Source: Aerococcus urinaehominis (GTDB taxonomy: Bacteria > Bacillota > Bacilli > Lactobacillales > Aerococcaceae). From it: a stretch of 64,000 nucleotides of DNA. Made by a program: the position numbers and the translations under genes. Positions 54,761 to 63,015 of the stretch are shown piece after piece. Numbering within the stretch: position 1 is the stretch's first letter; each line of letters starts with the position of its first letter. Where the stretch lies: positions 310,001 to 374,000 of the forward strand of contig NZ_CP014163.1 of NCBI RefSeq assembly GCF_001543245.1. Reading direction: 5' to 3'. A model generated the notes under the pieces. That model was not told where the DNA came from and ran no database searches. It was given only the letters and a program-made list of their open reading frames with translations.

Positions 54761-54816
54761 AAAAAATGACAGCGCTTTCTGAAAGATTATTCTCATTTTT
54801 CAAAAAGCGCTGTCAT
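54761..54816 (-). terminator. Long terminator after the first esterase gene
   Basis: ATGACAGCGCTTT/AAAGCGCTGTCAT, a 13-bp perfect stem with a long AT loop, followed on the minus strand by TTTTTT. Confidence 0.85.
54767..54780. promoter_or_regulatory. Possible CcpA (cre) site upstream of glgB
   Basis: AGAAAGCGCTGTCA on the minus strand differs from the cre consensus at about one position, and it lies about 60 bp upstream of the glgB start. It coincides with a terminator arm, so the match may be incidental. Confidence 0.3.
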
Positions 54817-54836
54817 AGCAAGGTTTATATTAAATT

Positions 54837-55589
54837 TTAAAGAATACCCTGACCGACTAGGTTATTAACAAAATAAGGGAATTGTTGCCGCCATGCTGGC
54901 CAGTCATGTGGCACATCGTGACCCCAATAGTCAAACCAGCCTGGGATAGCCTTATTAGCAAAAGTCGATTCTAGTTGCCTTGTTGCTTCAATATGGGGAC
55001 CTTCCCAATTACCTTGTCCCACTGCTACAATGTAGTGGTTTTGCCGATATTGGTCAAGGAACCAAGCATCAGTCATATTGTTCAAATAGTCGATTGGTGA
55101 ATTTTCGTAAACAACCATGTCATCACCAAAATCACCGGTAAAGAAACGTGCATCATAGACTCCAGACATAGCAATCACAACATCGAAGACATCAGGATGA
55201 CGCAAACCAAAGTTAACCGCATGGAAGCCGCCCATGGAACATCCAGTAGCCATGATTTTGCCGCCCCACTGTGATTCATGACGAATTAGAGGTAGAAACT
55301 CAGAAATAATGTATTTGTCATACTGGTTATGGGCCTTAGCCATATTATGGCCAGATTTACCTTCTGCTAACCAAGACTCACTATCAATTGACGAGGGGGT
55401 ATAAACTGTTAAACGACCTGCATCGATATGGTTAGCAATAGTTTCAATCATACCAAAATCCGCAAATTCATCCTGACTCCCTCCTGAAGAAGGAAATACA
55501 ATAACTGGCTTACCTGCATGACCATATTTGTTAAAGCCCATTTCACGGCCTAATTGACCACTCCAGTGACTACGTTTTTCAAAATGCAT
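54837..55589 (-). CDS. Alpha/beta-hydrolase, putative esterase (esterase D family) 1
   Basis: A 250-residue alpha/beta-hydrolase with nucleophile motif GCSMGGFHA (Ser near residue 118), an oxyanion-region segment VIVFPSSGGSQDEF, and a C-terminal His in GHDVPHDWPAW. No signal peptide, so cytoplasmic. Substrate unknown. It is the third gene of a unit esterase2 - ATP-grasp - esterase1; GGAGG lies before the ATG and the gap to the ATP-grasp stop is 10 nt. A strong terminator closes the unit. Confidence 0.88.
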   Translation of the reverse strand: MHFEKRSHWSGQLGREMGFNKYGHAGKPVIVFPSSGGSQDEFADFGMIETIANHIDAGRLTVYTPSSIDSESWLAEGKSGHNMAKAHNQYDKYIISEFLPLIRHESQWGGKIMATGCSMGGFHAVNFGLRHPDVFDVVIAMSGVYDARFFTGDFGDDMVVYENSPIDYLNNMTDAWFLDQYRQNHYIVAVGQGNWEGPHIEATRQLESTFANKAIPGWFDYWGHDVPHDWPAWRQQFPYFVNNLVGQGIL

Positions 55590-55599
55590 TAAATTCCTC

Positions 55600-56781
55600 C
55601 TAATTAGCTAAATCTGATACATCAGCTACCAAAGCTGGCATATTATCAGTAGTTGGTGTCACAAATATAAAAGCATAGTCACCCATAACGCCTGACAAGA
55701 CACGTGGCGACTCATAAATATCAATAATCTTATCATGATGCTTAGCTACAATGTCATCGTAAGATAAGCGATAGTTTTTATCGAATTTTCGAGCCACATA
55801 TAGGGCATTGTAAGGGCGGTTCAGTTGAGCCTGGAAGCCATAACCTGCAACCAGATTAGCATATTCATGATAGACATCAATTTGGTTGGCATAATTCATC
55901 ATATCGATGGCACAACCTCCTGGTGGACGACAATTAATCTCTAAAGCAATCAATTTGCCATCTTTTTTCTTGCGGAAGAATTCATGATGGAAAAAGCGCT
56001 CTGGTAAGCCATAACTCTCAACAGATTTAGTGCCTAATTCAACTAAATCATCAGCAAATTCATTAGCTGTATAGAAAGTAAGCTCAGTCGCAGCTTCAGC
56101 AACATCTAAAATTGGCGATGAGTGAACCTGTGAAGAATAAAAGACAATCTTACCTTCCGCATCTGTTATACCATCGAAGGTGACAATGTCGCCCTCAATA
56201 AACTCCTCCATAATATATGGAACTTGATCATCTTTTTCCACGTAAAATTTCTCAAGTTCTTGGTCATTATTAATTTTCCAGGTATCAGAAGCACCTACAC
56301 CATTATCTGGTTTAACGATAACTGGATAGCCTAGCTCTTTAACTAGGGCTTGTCCGTCTGCTTTGTCCCCAAAGACTCGACCTTTAGCAACTGGTATATT
56401 ATTTTCACGGAAGACTTTTTTCATGCCTGATTTATTCTTAATCCGGTCCATATCTTGATTTTTAAGACCAAAAATATTGAATTCCGTACGTAAACGCGCA
56501 TCCATCTCTAACCAATATTCATTGTGAGATTCAATACGATCAACTGATCCATACTTGTCGATGAAAAATTGAATACCCGCCTTCATTTGGTCAAAATTAT
56601 GCATATCAGGCACCCAATAGTATTCAGTTAAATTGTCCTTAATGACCTGGGGAAGCTGGTCATAAGGCTCATCCCCTAAACCCAATACATTTACACCATT
56701 TTGCTTTAGCTGTACCGCAAAATTAGCGTAATTCAAAGGGAATTGGGGCGAGGTCATGACATAGTTTAATTTTCTAGTCAT
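55600..56781 (-). CDS. ATP-grasp ligase of unknown substrate
   Basis: A 393-residue ATP-grasp protein similar in layout to carbamoyl-phosphate-synthase-like and carboxylate-amine ligases. The ATP loop is VIVKPDNGVGASDTW, the central segment is YIMEEFIEGDIVTFDG and the Mg site is LIALEINCRPPGGCAIDMM. Such enzymes join a carboxylate, activated as acyl-phosphate, to an amine or thiol. The N-terminus (LNYVMTSPQFPLNYANFAV) looks like a Rossmann-type pre-domain. The ORF opens at 56925, but GGAGG sets the start at ATG 56781. It lies between two esterase genes in one operon under a structured leader. Confidence 0.88.
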   Translation of the reverse strand: MTRKLNYVMTSPQFPLNYANFAVQLKQNGVNVLGLGDEPYDQLPQVIKDNLTEYYWVPDMHNFDQMKAGIQFFIDKYGSVDRIESHNEYWLEMDARLRTEFNIFGLKNQDMDRIKNKSGMKKVFRENNIPVAKGRVFGDKADGQALVKELGYPVIVKPDNGVGASDTWKINNDQELEKFYVEKDDQVPYIMEEFIEGDIVTFDGITDAEGKIVFYSSQVHSSPILDVAEAATELTFYTANEFADDLVELGTKSVESYGLPERFFHHEFFRKKKDGKLIALEINCRPPGGCAIDMMNYANQIDVYHEYANLVAGYGFQAQLNRPYNALYVARKFDKNYRLSYDDIVAKHHDKIIDIYESPRVLSGVMGDYAFIFVTPTTDNMPALVADVSDLAN

Positions 56782-56842
56782 TAGCATCGCCTCCTTAAAT
56801 AAATTAAATCTATTATAACCTATTTTTAATATTTTATTAAGC

Positions 56843-57673
56843 TTATTTATGATCTTGCCAGATAAAACGCATAAATTCAGGAAAATGTTTAGCCCAATAA
56901 TATTCATTATGGGTCTCATCCACAAAAATATTTAAATCAATTTGATTCAGGCTACAACCAGATTTTATCAATGCTTGGTAATAGGATAGGCTAGCATCAA
57001 TATAGGCCTGGGAAACGTGTTGACCAACAAAGGCTTGGTCTGAAATATCATCCTCGTTGGTTCCAACTTGGATATAGACCTTATTATCAGCGTAGAGCGG
57101 GTGACTTTGAATAAAATCTAGAAAATCGTTTTCTGAAAACCAGGAGGCTAAAGAAAACACACCGATATTACCGAAGATATGAGGATAGGCAGAACCCATA
57201 TAAGCGGTAATCAGTCCACCCATTGATGATCCGGCCATCATCGTATGCCTCCGGTCAGCTAAGGACCGGTAGTGATTGTCAATAAAAGGCTTAACTTGGT
57301 TAACTATCCATTCACCATATAACTTGCCGTCACCACCTAAATCTGCCACATTGGGATCATGGTAGCCACTTGCAGGCCATGGTGCATATTCATCCATTCG
57401 GTTGGGATGGTTATCAATACCTACCACAATCATTTGTGGCAGATCAGGGTTTCTTTTGATTAATGGAATTATTTTCCATGAATGACCGATAAATGCCTCT
57501 TTACTATAAAAAACATTTTGACCGTCGTGCATATAAAGTACTGGATAATGCCGGTCTGATTGATAATAATCCTTGGGCAATAACACGCGTACCCGTCTTT
57601 TGTCCTGATAGTAAGGATTTTCAAGGTAATGTGTTTCCATTTTCAAGTAATAGTAAGAACTATCACGAGCCAT
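56843..57673 (-). CDS. Alpha/beta-hydrolase, putative esterase (Fes/EsteraseD family) 2
   Basis: A 276-residue PF00756-type hydrolase: VLYMHDGQNVF near the N-terminus, nucleophile motif AGSSMGGLITAYMG, candidate acid/His in VGTNEDD and DETHNEYYW. Relatives include enterochelin esterase and the antigen 85/carbohydrate esterase group; the substrate here is unknown. GGAGG is 8 nt from the ATG. First gene of the operon, preceded by the roughly 170-nt leader with a terminator. No signal peptide. Confidence 0.9.
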   Translation of the reverse strand: MARDSSYYYLKMETHYLENPYYQDKRRVRVLLPKDYYQSDRHYPVLYMHDGQNVFYSKEAFIGHSWKIIPLIKRNPDLPQMIVVGIDNHPNRMDEYAPWPASGYHDPNVADLGGDGKLYGEWIVNQVKPFIDNHYRSLADRRHTMMAGSSMGGLITAYMGSAYPHIFGNIGVFSLASWFSENDFLDFIQSHPLYADNKVYIQVGTNEDDISDQAFVGQHVSQAYIDASLSYYQALIKSGCSLNQIDLNIFVDETHNEYYWAKHFPEFMRFIWQDHK

Positions 57674-57690
57674 ACTGTCAGCCTCCTAAA

Positions 57691-57870
57691 TTTATTTATA
57701 AAAAAAGAGCAAGAGCTCATTCGCTCTTGCTCCCCAAGACAAAGGGTCTAAGCTGTTCACATCAGCACTAGACCACGTACCTACTTCCTGTAGTGACTAG
57801 GCAAACTAGTCCTGTACGCTCTTTATAACCGATGGCTACTAAAAAATAGCCACCTGTCGCCTCATCGCAT
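57691..57870 (-). ncRNA. Structured 5' leader of the esterase/ATP-grasp operon, candidate riboswitch
   Basis: Between a strong promoter and the ribosome site the minus strand can fold into several helices in order. These are GGTGGCTA/TAGCCATC, then a multi-branch unit closed by CGTAC/GTACG holding GACTAG/CTAGTC and CTAC/GTAG, then GGTCTA/TAGACC with an inner GCTG/CAGC, and a possible closing helix GACA/TGTC. An intrinsic terminator follows. The layout is that of a ligand-sensing or antitermination leader. I could not match it to the T-box or to the TPP, FMN, SAM, lysine, glycine, Mg, cobalamin, purine, guanidine or c-di-nucleotide classes. Confidence 0.65.
57700..57734 (-). terminator. Intrinsic terminator in the esterase/ATP-grasp leader
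   Basis: GAGCAAGAG/CTCTTGCTC stem with an 8-nt loop, followed on the minus strand by TTTTTTT, between the leader and the ribosome site. Confidence 0.88.
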
Positions 57871-57876
57871 AATAAC

Positions 57877-57905
57877 ATTATAGCAAATGGGCAAGCTTTA
57901 AGCAA
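57877..57905 (-). promoter_or_regulatory. Promoter of the esterase/ATP-grasp operon
   Basis: TTGCTT and TATAAT with an exact 17-bp spacer on the minus strand, placing the transcription start at the beginning of the structured leader. Confidence 0.85.
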
Positions 57906-57911
57906 GCTGAA

Positions 57912-58286
57912 TTAATCTGCTTTAATCACTTCAATTTTATAGCCATCAGGATCAGTAATGAAGTAGTAGTGAGGGTCTTCCCCTGGCAGGTTTTTTAGGT
58001 CTGTCACATCAAAGCCTTTTTCTTTCTGCTCAGCATTTAATTCAGCTAGGCGATCAGTGGCAATAGCAATGTGTCCATAGCCGTCACCTAAGTCGTACTC
58101 ACCATGGTCATAATTATAGGTTAATTCTAACTCATAATCATCACCAGGAAGGGTTAAGTAAGCTAAGGTAAATTCATACTCAGGAAAATCACGTTCTTCT
58201 GTTACTTCAAAACCAAAAGCTTCTGTATAGAATTTCTTGGAAGCTGCTAAATCTTTCACCCGTACACATGTATGTGCCATTTTCAT
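57912..58286 (-). CDS. VOC-superfamily protein, lactoylglutathione lyase-like (second copy)
   Basis: A 124-residue VOC protein, paralogue of the one at 2220-2600, sharing LELTYNYDHGEYDLGDGYGHIAI-type and DPDGYKIEV segments. Candidate metal ligands are His5 (MAHTCVRV), Glu in YELELTYN, His in GYGHIAI and the C-terminal Glu. All four ligand positions of glyoxalase I are present, including the N-terminal His, which the other copy replaces by Glu/Ile context (ELVEICVRV). This one is therefore the better candidate for true glyoxalase I. It has its own promoter and an upstream palindrome. Confidence 0.88.
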   Translation of the reverse strand: MKMAHTCVRVKDLAASKKFYTEAFGFEVTEERDFPEYEFTLAYLTLPGDDYELELTYNYDHGEYDLGDGYGHIAIATDRLAELNAEQKEKGFDVTDLKNLPGEDPHYYFITDPDGYKIEVIKAD

Positions 58287-58310
58287 AGATATCCACTCCT
58301 TTACTCTTCT

Positions 58311-58339
58311 ATCATAAACAATTATTTCCTGTTTTCCAA
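58311..58339 (-). promoter_or_regulatory. Promoter of the second VOC gene
   Basis: TTGGAA and TATGAT with a 17-bp spacer on the minus strand, about 25 nt from the start codon. Confidence 0.65.
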
Positions 58340-58358
58340 ATATAAAGATGTAAAGTTT

Positions 58359-58371
58359 ATGTAAATTACAT
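58359..58371. promoter_or_regulatory. 13-bp palindrome ATGTAA-A-TTACAT upstream of the second VOC gene
   Basis: A perfect dyad 20 bp upstream of the -35 box, within an AT-rich run that also contains the half-sites GATGTAA and ATTACA. Candidate operator; the regulator is unknown. It also lies just past the end of leuD. Confidence 0.45.
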
Positions 58372-58385
58372 TACAATCTACAACT

Positions 58386-58409
58386 GTTTAAAATCAATTA
58401 GATTTAAAC
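58386..58409 (-). terminator. Weak terminator-like hairpin after leuD
   Basis: GTTTAAA/TTTAAAC stem with no GC-rich core; the only hairpin found between the leuD stop and the next promoter. Low confidence. Confidence 0.3.
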
Positions 58410-58414
58410 AACCC

Positions 58415-59077
58415 TTAATAATTAGGTAATTTTGATTTCAAGCTCGCATCATCGTAATTGAGAGCCTTAGCACCAGGCTCATAAAAGTCATCCCATTTAG
58501 ATTCATAAGCAGAAATATCTTCAGCATGGTTCAAGGTTTCGACGATATCATCGATGCCATAGAGGAGCTTATGGCGGACTTCAGGGTCAATATCAAAGTG
58601 ATAATGACCACAAGGGGCGTGAACTTCTTGGGTTTCTAAATTGATTGTCACTAGCTGGTCCCCACTAAGACTAGCTAAAGCCTGACGGTCTGCTAGCGGC
58701 AAGGTAATTGCTAATAAACCATTTTTAAATGAGTTGTTATAAAAAATATCAGAAAAACCACCAGCAATCACACACCGAATCCCCCAGTCATCCAGAGCCC
58801 AAACAGCATGCTCTCTAGAAGATCCACCAGCGAAATTATCGCCAGTTATTAGAATTGAAGCCTGACGACGGTCTGGCTGATTAAGGACGAAGTCTGGTAC
58901 TTCAATTTCATCCTGAGTCTGGTCATTTTGTACATAACGCCAATTGGCAAATAAGCACTCTCCGAAACCTTTTTTTGAAATCCGGCTTAAGAAACGGGAT
59001 GGTAAAATTTGGTCAGTATTAATATTGTCATCCATTAAGGCTACTGTCGTTCCTATATGTATTTTAAAGGATTTCAA
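58415..59077 (-). CDS. leuD: 3-isopropylmalate dehydratase small subunit
   Basis: A 220-residue LeuD (swivel domain), which with LeuC isomerises 2- to 3-isopropylmalate in leucine synthesis. [16 protein letters not shown] and the substrate loop [17 protein letters not shown] are intact. The start is TTG at 59077, 9 nt past GGAGG, and overlaps the end of leuC by 14 nt; upstream in-frame codons precede the ribosome site. A degenerate homologue is encoded upstream of leuC. Confidence 0.93.
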   Translation of the reverse strand: MKSFKIHIGTTVALMDDNINTDQILPSRFLSRISKKGFGECLFANWRYVQNDQTQDEIEVPDFVLNQPDRRQASILITGDNFAGGSSREHAVWALDDWGIRCVIAGGFSDIFYNNSFKNGLLAITLPLADRQALASLSGDQLVTINLETQEVHAPCGHYHFDIDPEVRHKLLYGIDDIVETLNHAEDISAYESKWDDFYEPGAKALNYDDASLKSKLPNY

Positions 59078-60461
59078 CTTGTGGCACCTCCTGATCATCT
59101 TTGCGAGTGTCATAAAAATGGCCCTTAACCGCCGCTAAAACGGCCATAGCTGGACTGCAGAGATGCGTTCTGGCGCCAGGGCCCTGGCGGCCTTCAAAGT
59201 TGCGGTTAGTTGTCGAGGCACAATGGACGCCGGCTGGTACCACGTCCCCGTTCATTGAAATGCAAGCAGAGCAACCTGGCTCTCGCCACTGAAAGCCTGC
59301 TTCCATATACATATCAGCAATGCCAAGTTCTTCAGCTTGAACTTTAACTGAGCGCGATCCTGGTACAACTGCCGCATACATACCAGGTACAACTTTGCGG
59401 CCCTTAATATATTTAGCCCCTTCAATTAAATCTTCTAATCGAGCATTAGTACATGATCCTAGAAAAACATTGGTTACTGGAATATCTTCAAAATGCATAC
59501 CTGGTTTCAGGTCCATATATTCATAGGCACGCGCATCGTTGTGGTCTGCAATTTCTGGGAAGGCTTCCTCGATTTTTAGGCCCATAGCAGGTGTGGTCCC
59601 CCAGGTAACATAGGGACTGAGTTCAGACACATCGAGTTCAATGTAGGCATCATAAACCGCATCCGGATCAGTATATAAGGTCTTCCAATAGGCAACCGCT
59701 GCATCGTAGTTTTCTGGAGACTTAGGTCGACCTTGAAGATAATCAAAGGTCTTCTGGTCTGGACGAATTAAGGTATATTTAGAACCAAATTCAATGCCCA
59801 GGTTGCACATAGTCATCCGGCCCTCCATAGACAAGCTCTCTACCGTATCCCCAAAAAGCTCCATGGCGTAACCAGTTCCAAAATCTGTGCCATATTTATG
59901 GAAGAGATGAAGCATAATATCCTTAGAATAAACACCAGCTGGCAATTGCCCGCTAATTTTAACACCTAAATTTTTAGGCTTTTTTTGCCATAGCGATTGG
60001 GTAGCAAAGACGTGCTCCACCTCGCTCGAACCAATCCCAAAGGCAATCGCACCAAAAGCACCATGGGTCGCTGTATGTGAATCACCACAAACTACCGTCT
60101 TTCCAGGTTGAGTTGCCCCCTGTTCTGGTCCCACCATATGGACGATTCCTTGACTAATATCACCATAGGGCATCAGCTCCACGCCAAAATCTTGACAATT
60201 TTTTTGTAAAACCTCTATTTGCTGTTTGGCAATTGGATTTTTTATATCATGGATATTACGCGTAGGATTATTATGATCAATTGTTGCTAGTGTCTTCTCT
60301 GGTGCCCTTAATGATCGACCTTGTTCACGTAGGCTTTCAAAGCCTTGCGGAGAGGTTACTTCATGAATCATATGAAGGTCAATATATAATAATTGGTTTT
60401 CACCCTCCTGGCCAGCTAAAACATGAGTTTCCCAGATTTTATCAAATAGTGTTTTTCCCAT
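59064..60461 (-). CDS. leuC: 3-isopropylmalate dehydratase large subunit
   Basis: A 465-residue aconitase-family subunit of usual length. The 4Fe-4S cysteines are in [13 protein letters not shown] and [34 protein letters not shown] binds substrate. Works with LeuD in leucine synthesis. GGGGG precedes the ATG by 7 nt. It lies between the degenerate LeuD-like gene (37-nt gap) and leuD (overlap). Confidence 0.96.
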   Translation of the reverse strand: MGKTLFDKIWETHVLAGQEGENQLLYIDLHMIHEVTSPQGFESLREQGRSLRAPEKTLATIDHNNPTRNIHDIKNPIAKQQIEVLQKNCQDFGVELMPYGDISQGIVHMVGPEQGATQPGKTVVCGDSHTATHGAFGAIAFGIGSSEVEHVFATQSLWQKKPKNLGVKISGQLPAGVYSKDIMLHLFHKYGTDFGTGYAMELFGDTVESLSMEGRMTMCNLGIEFGSKYTLIRPDQKTFDYLQGRPKSPENYDAAVAYWKTLYTDPDAVYDAYIELDVSELSPYVTWGTTPAMGLKIEEAFPEIADHNDARAYEYMDLKPGMHFEDIPVTNVFLGSCTNARLEDLIEGAKYIKGRKVVPGMYAAVVPGSRSVKVQAEELGIADMYMEAGFQWREPGCSACISMNGDVVPAGVHCASTTNRNFEGRQGPGARTHLCSPAMAVLAAVKGHFYDTRKDDQEVPQVEIL

Positions 60462-60498
60462 TTACTGTCCCCCTATGATTATTTTTGCCAAGGCCTGG

Positions 60499-61101
60499 TT
60501 ATTTTGTCTGATAGAAATGATTCCATTTGGCTTCATAGTCAATCAAAGCCTGATTTGCAGCTGCTAAGGTTAGGTCAATTTCTGAGTCGCCATTTAGATA
60601 ACGCGCTTTGGCCTGACTACCTATACGAAAAGGGAGACTAGCTTCCGGCATCACAATTTGCTCTTTTTCTAGGTCTACCTTAACTTGACTTGTTCCAGCT
60701 AATTTTTCAAGTTGATGTAAATCAGTCAGAGAAACTTCCAAGGCTACAAGGCCATTTTTTAAAGCGAAATTTTTAAACTTTTCCCCTATTTGGTTACTAA
60801 TTACTACCCTATACCCTGCATCTAAAATGGCCCAAACCACTTGCTCAAAATCTATGGTTAAAGCAAAATCTGCCCCTGGTATTAGAATCTGGCTAGCAGA
60901 GGCAATACCATGATTGAGAAGATGATCAGGTCTTTCACGCCGTGGGAAGCCAGGCTGATAACGGGAGTTATTCAGAAGAAATTCACCACTACCAGCTCGT
61001 TTAATGCGCTTAGCATGGAGCTTGGGTATCAAATCATTATTATCTAAGCCATCCCAGTTTAGACAAGTTAGCGTAGATGTTAGCGTATGAAAAGCTTGCA
61101 T
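60499..61101 (-). CDS. Degenerate LeuD-like (aconitase swivel) protein
   Basis: A 200-residue homologue of LeuD along most of its length: LDNNDLIPKLHAKRI corresponds to [12 protein letters not shown], and FALKNGLVALEV to [11 protein letters not shown]. The substrate loop GxNFGxGSSREHAxWAL is replaced by GADFALTIDFEQVVWAIL, so the Ser-Arg-Glu-His residues are lost. It is probably catalytically inactive and may be a structural or regulatory partner of LeuC or of the YrdC-like protein 15 nt upstream. The frame is intact with a GGTGA ribosome site, so it is not an obvious pseudogene. Confidence 0.8.
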   Translation of the reverse strand: MQAFHTLTSTLTCLNWDGLDNNDLIPKLHAKRIKRAGSGEFLLNNSRYQPGFPRRERPDHLLNHGIASASQILIPGADFALTIDFEQVVWAILDAGYRVVISNQIGEKFKNFALKNGLVALEVSLTDLHQLEKLAGTSQVKVDLEKEQIVMPEASLPFRIGSQAKARYLNGDSEIDLTLAAANQALIDYEAKWNHFYQTK

Positions 61102-61115
61102 CTAGTCACCTTATC

Positions 61116-61910
61116 TTAATAGTAGTGACCATGTTGGTGATGCCAAGTATTGAAGTGCTCAGATAAAATAGCTAAAATCCGATCATTATAAATACCTTTG
61201 CGAATGAGAATAGGCGCTGGTGACACATCTCTTTGGTCGCCTTGTTCCGGCACTAGTTCACCTTTTTCGTCATCAACAAAGGCAACCATGACACCTTGCT
61301 CATAACGCGATTCGACTGTTTTGCCTGGTTGCTGGGCAGCCACATAGTCGTCTGCTTCGATAATAAGGTCCGCTTCCTGTTCAATTTCTTCGCCTATATA
61401 AGCAACTTGACCACGGTTACCCTTTCCAGAAGGATTAGCCGAAGAGGCAAACATTAATTTCTTGTCCCGCTCCCATAGTTCCGCCGCAATTTGTTCACCA
61501 GGCGTACCAAATTTAATAACAAAGCAAGAAGTGCCACGTACGTCAGTTGCTAATTCCTCAGTACCATCCTGAGGCATGTATTTAGCCTTAGCCTCCTCTT
61601 GCCATGGCAGAATGCAACCCATCAAAATATCCTCATCCCAGCATTGTTGATAAAACGCTTCGATTTCAGGTGTCATCTTAGCAAGCGCTTTTAATTGCTC
61701 CATTGAGCCGCACAGCGTTACACCTGGTTTATTGCGCTTACGATGTTTAACTTCGAATTTACGCTCTAAACCAGCTTTATCAGAGGTTCCTAAGATATAT
61801 CCCACCTTAGTTGGCGAAACAATCATCCCCCCCTCACCTAATAAAATATCAATTGCTTGTTGATTAGGGGTACCGTCCCAATGAACCATTTTATCAGCTA
61901 CATTTGTCAT
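61116..61910 (-). CDS. YrdC/Sua5-domain protein embedded in the leucine operon
   Basis: A 264-residue YrdC-fold protein. The ATP/threonine pocket motifs are recognisable but altered: IVSPTKVGYILGTSD for the usual FPTxTVYGLG, KHRKRNKPG (KxR retained) and FASSANPSGKGN (SxN retained). The Sua5 C-terminal domain is absent; instead there is an insertion around residues 85-130 and a histidine-rich end (HFNTWHHQHGHYY). A full Sua5 is already encoded at 38321-39343, so this copy probably has another role. It lies between leuB and the LeuD-like gene, co-directional, with GAGGT before the ATG. Confidence 0.82.
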   Translation of the reverse strand: MTNVADKMVHWDGTPNQQAIDILLGEGGMIVSPTKVGYILGTSDKAGLERKFEVKHRKRNKPGVTLCGSMEQLKALAKMTPEIEAFYQQCWDEDILMGCILPWQEEAKAKYMPQDGTEELATDVRGTSCFVIKFGTPGEQIAAELWERDKKLMFASSANPSGKGNRGQVAYIGEEIEQEADLIIEADDYVAAQQPGKTVESRYEQGVMVAFVDDEKGELVPEQGDQRDVSPAPILIRKGIYNDRILAILSEHFNTWHHQHGHYY

Positions 61911-61967
61911 GCAAATTACCTCTTTCTCTTTTCAAGTTAATATGTACTCATCATATCATGTTTTATG

Positions 61968-63014
61968 TTAATTCTTAATGTTTTTTAGCAAATATTCTGT
62001 AAATTCTGACGTTTTATATTTTCCACCAAGATCACTGGTTTTAATTCCTGTTTCAATCAAAGCATACGCCGCTTTCTCAACCGTCTCTGCTTCTTCTACA
62101 AGTCCAAAACTTTCCCGCAACATAGCTGTCACAGATAAAATCATCGACATCGGATTAGCTAGGTCTTGACCAGCAATATCAGGTGCTGAGCCGTGAATCG
62201 GCTCATATAAACTTAATCCTGATTGGCCCCGGGAACTCGAAGGGTTCATTCCCAATGAACCAGTCAAAACGGAGGCTTCATCTGACAAGATATCGCCAAA
62301 TAGATTCTCAGTTAAAATGACATCGTAGGCATTCGGTTTTGTAACCAATTTCATCGCCATAGCATCAACATACTCATGACTTAATTCAACATCAGGATAT
62401 TGACTAGCCATTTGACTGACAGTGTGTCGCCATAAGCGCGATGAAGCGAGCACATTTGCCTTGTCAACTGAGGTTAGTTTACACCGCCTAGATTGGGCCA
62501 TTTCAAAGGCTACTTTAGCCACTCGTTCAACTTCAGTTTTAGAATAAGGCATTAGGTCGCTGGCGTAGTCAGTACCCTCTTCTTTATGACCAAAATAAGC
62601 CCCGCCAGTTAATTCACGGACAACTACGAAATCAGTACCAGATACAATATCAGCTTTCAATGGAGATAAACCAACTGTAGCTTGAGGTACTTTAATGGGT
62701 CGGAGGTTACAGAAAAGTCCTAAATCTTGGCGTAACATTAAAATACCTTGCTCTGGAGTTACAGCTGATTGATCATACTGGGGGCCACCAATCGCCCCTA
62801 ATAAGATGGCATCTGCCTGATGGACTGCACGTTTAGTTGCTTGCGGATAGGGATGACCCTGACTATCAATAGCAGCCCCTCCAAAATCTTTTTCTTCTAT
62901 CGTGAACTGATGACCATAGCGATCTGCAACAGCTTTTAAAACAGCCAAACCACTTGCCATAATTTCCGGTCCGATGCCATCACCAGCTAAGGCGACAATA
63001 TGTGCTTGAACCAT
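61968..63014 (-). CDS. leuB: 3-isopropylmalate dehydrogenase
   Basis: A 348-residue NAD-dependent decarboxylating dehydrogenase: IVALAGDGIGPE, the substrate Arg segment LMLRQDLGLFCNLRP, VVVRELTGGAYFG and the metal/NAD region LSDEASVLTGSLGMNPS. The ORF opens at 63188, inside leuA, but AGGAG sets the start at ATG 63014, one nucleotide after the leuA stop codon. Third step of leucine synthesis. Confidence 0.96.
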   Translation of the reverse strand: MVQAHIVALAGDGIGPEIMASGLAVLKAVADRYGHQFTIEEKDFGGAAIDSQGHPYPQATKRAVHQADAILLGAIGGPQYDQSAVTPEQGILMLRQDLGLFCNLRPIKVPQATVGLSPLKADIVSGTDFVVVRELTGGAYFGHKEEGTDYASDLMPYSKTEVERVAKVAFEMAQSRRCKLTSVDKANVLASSRLWRHTVSQMASQYPDVELSHEYVDAMAMKLVTKPNAYDVILTENLFGDILSDEASVLTGSLGMNPSSSRGQSGLSLYEPIHGSAPDIAGQDLANPMSMILSVTAMLRESFGLVEEAETVEKAAYALIETGIKTSDLGGKYKTSEFTEYLLKNIKN

Positions 63015-63015
63015 A

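Noticed and set aside
57691-57870. Assignment of the leader to the T-box, lysine, SAM-I, M-box or glnA class
   Set aside because: The T-box AAGGTGGTACC sequence, lysine-box, S-box and M-box core motifs are absent. A GGAAGTAGG stretch resembles part of the glnA motif, but its flanks do not fit.
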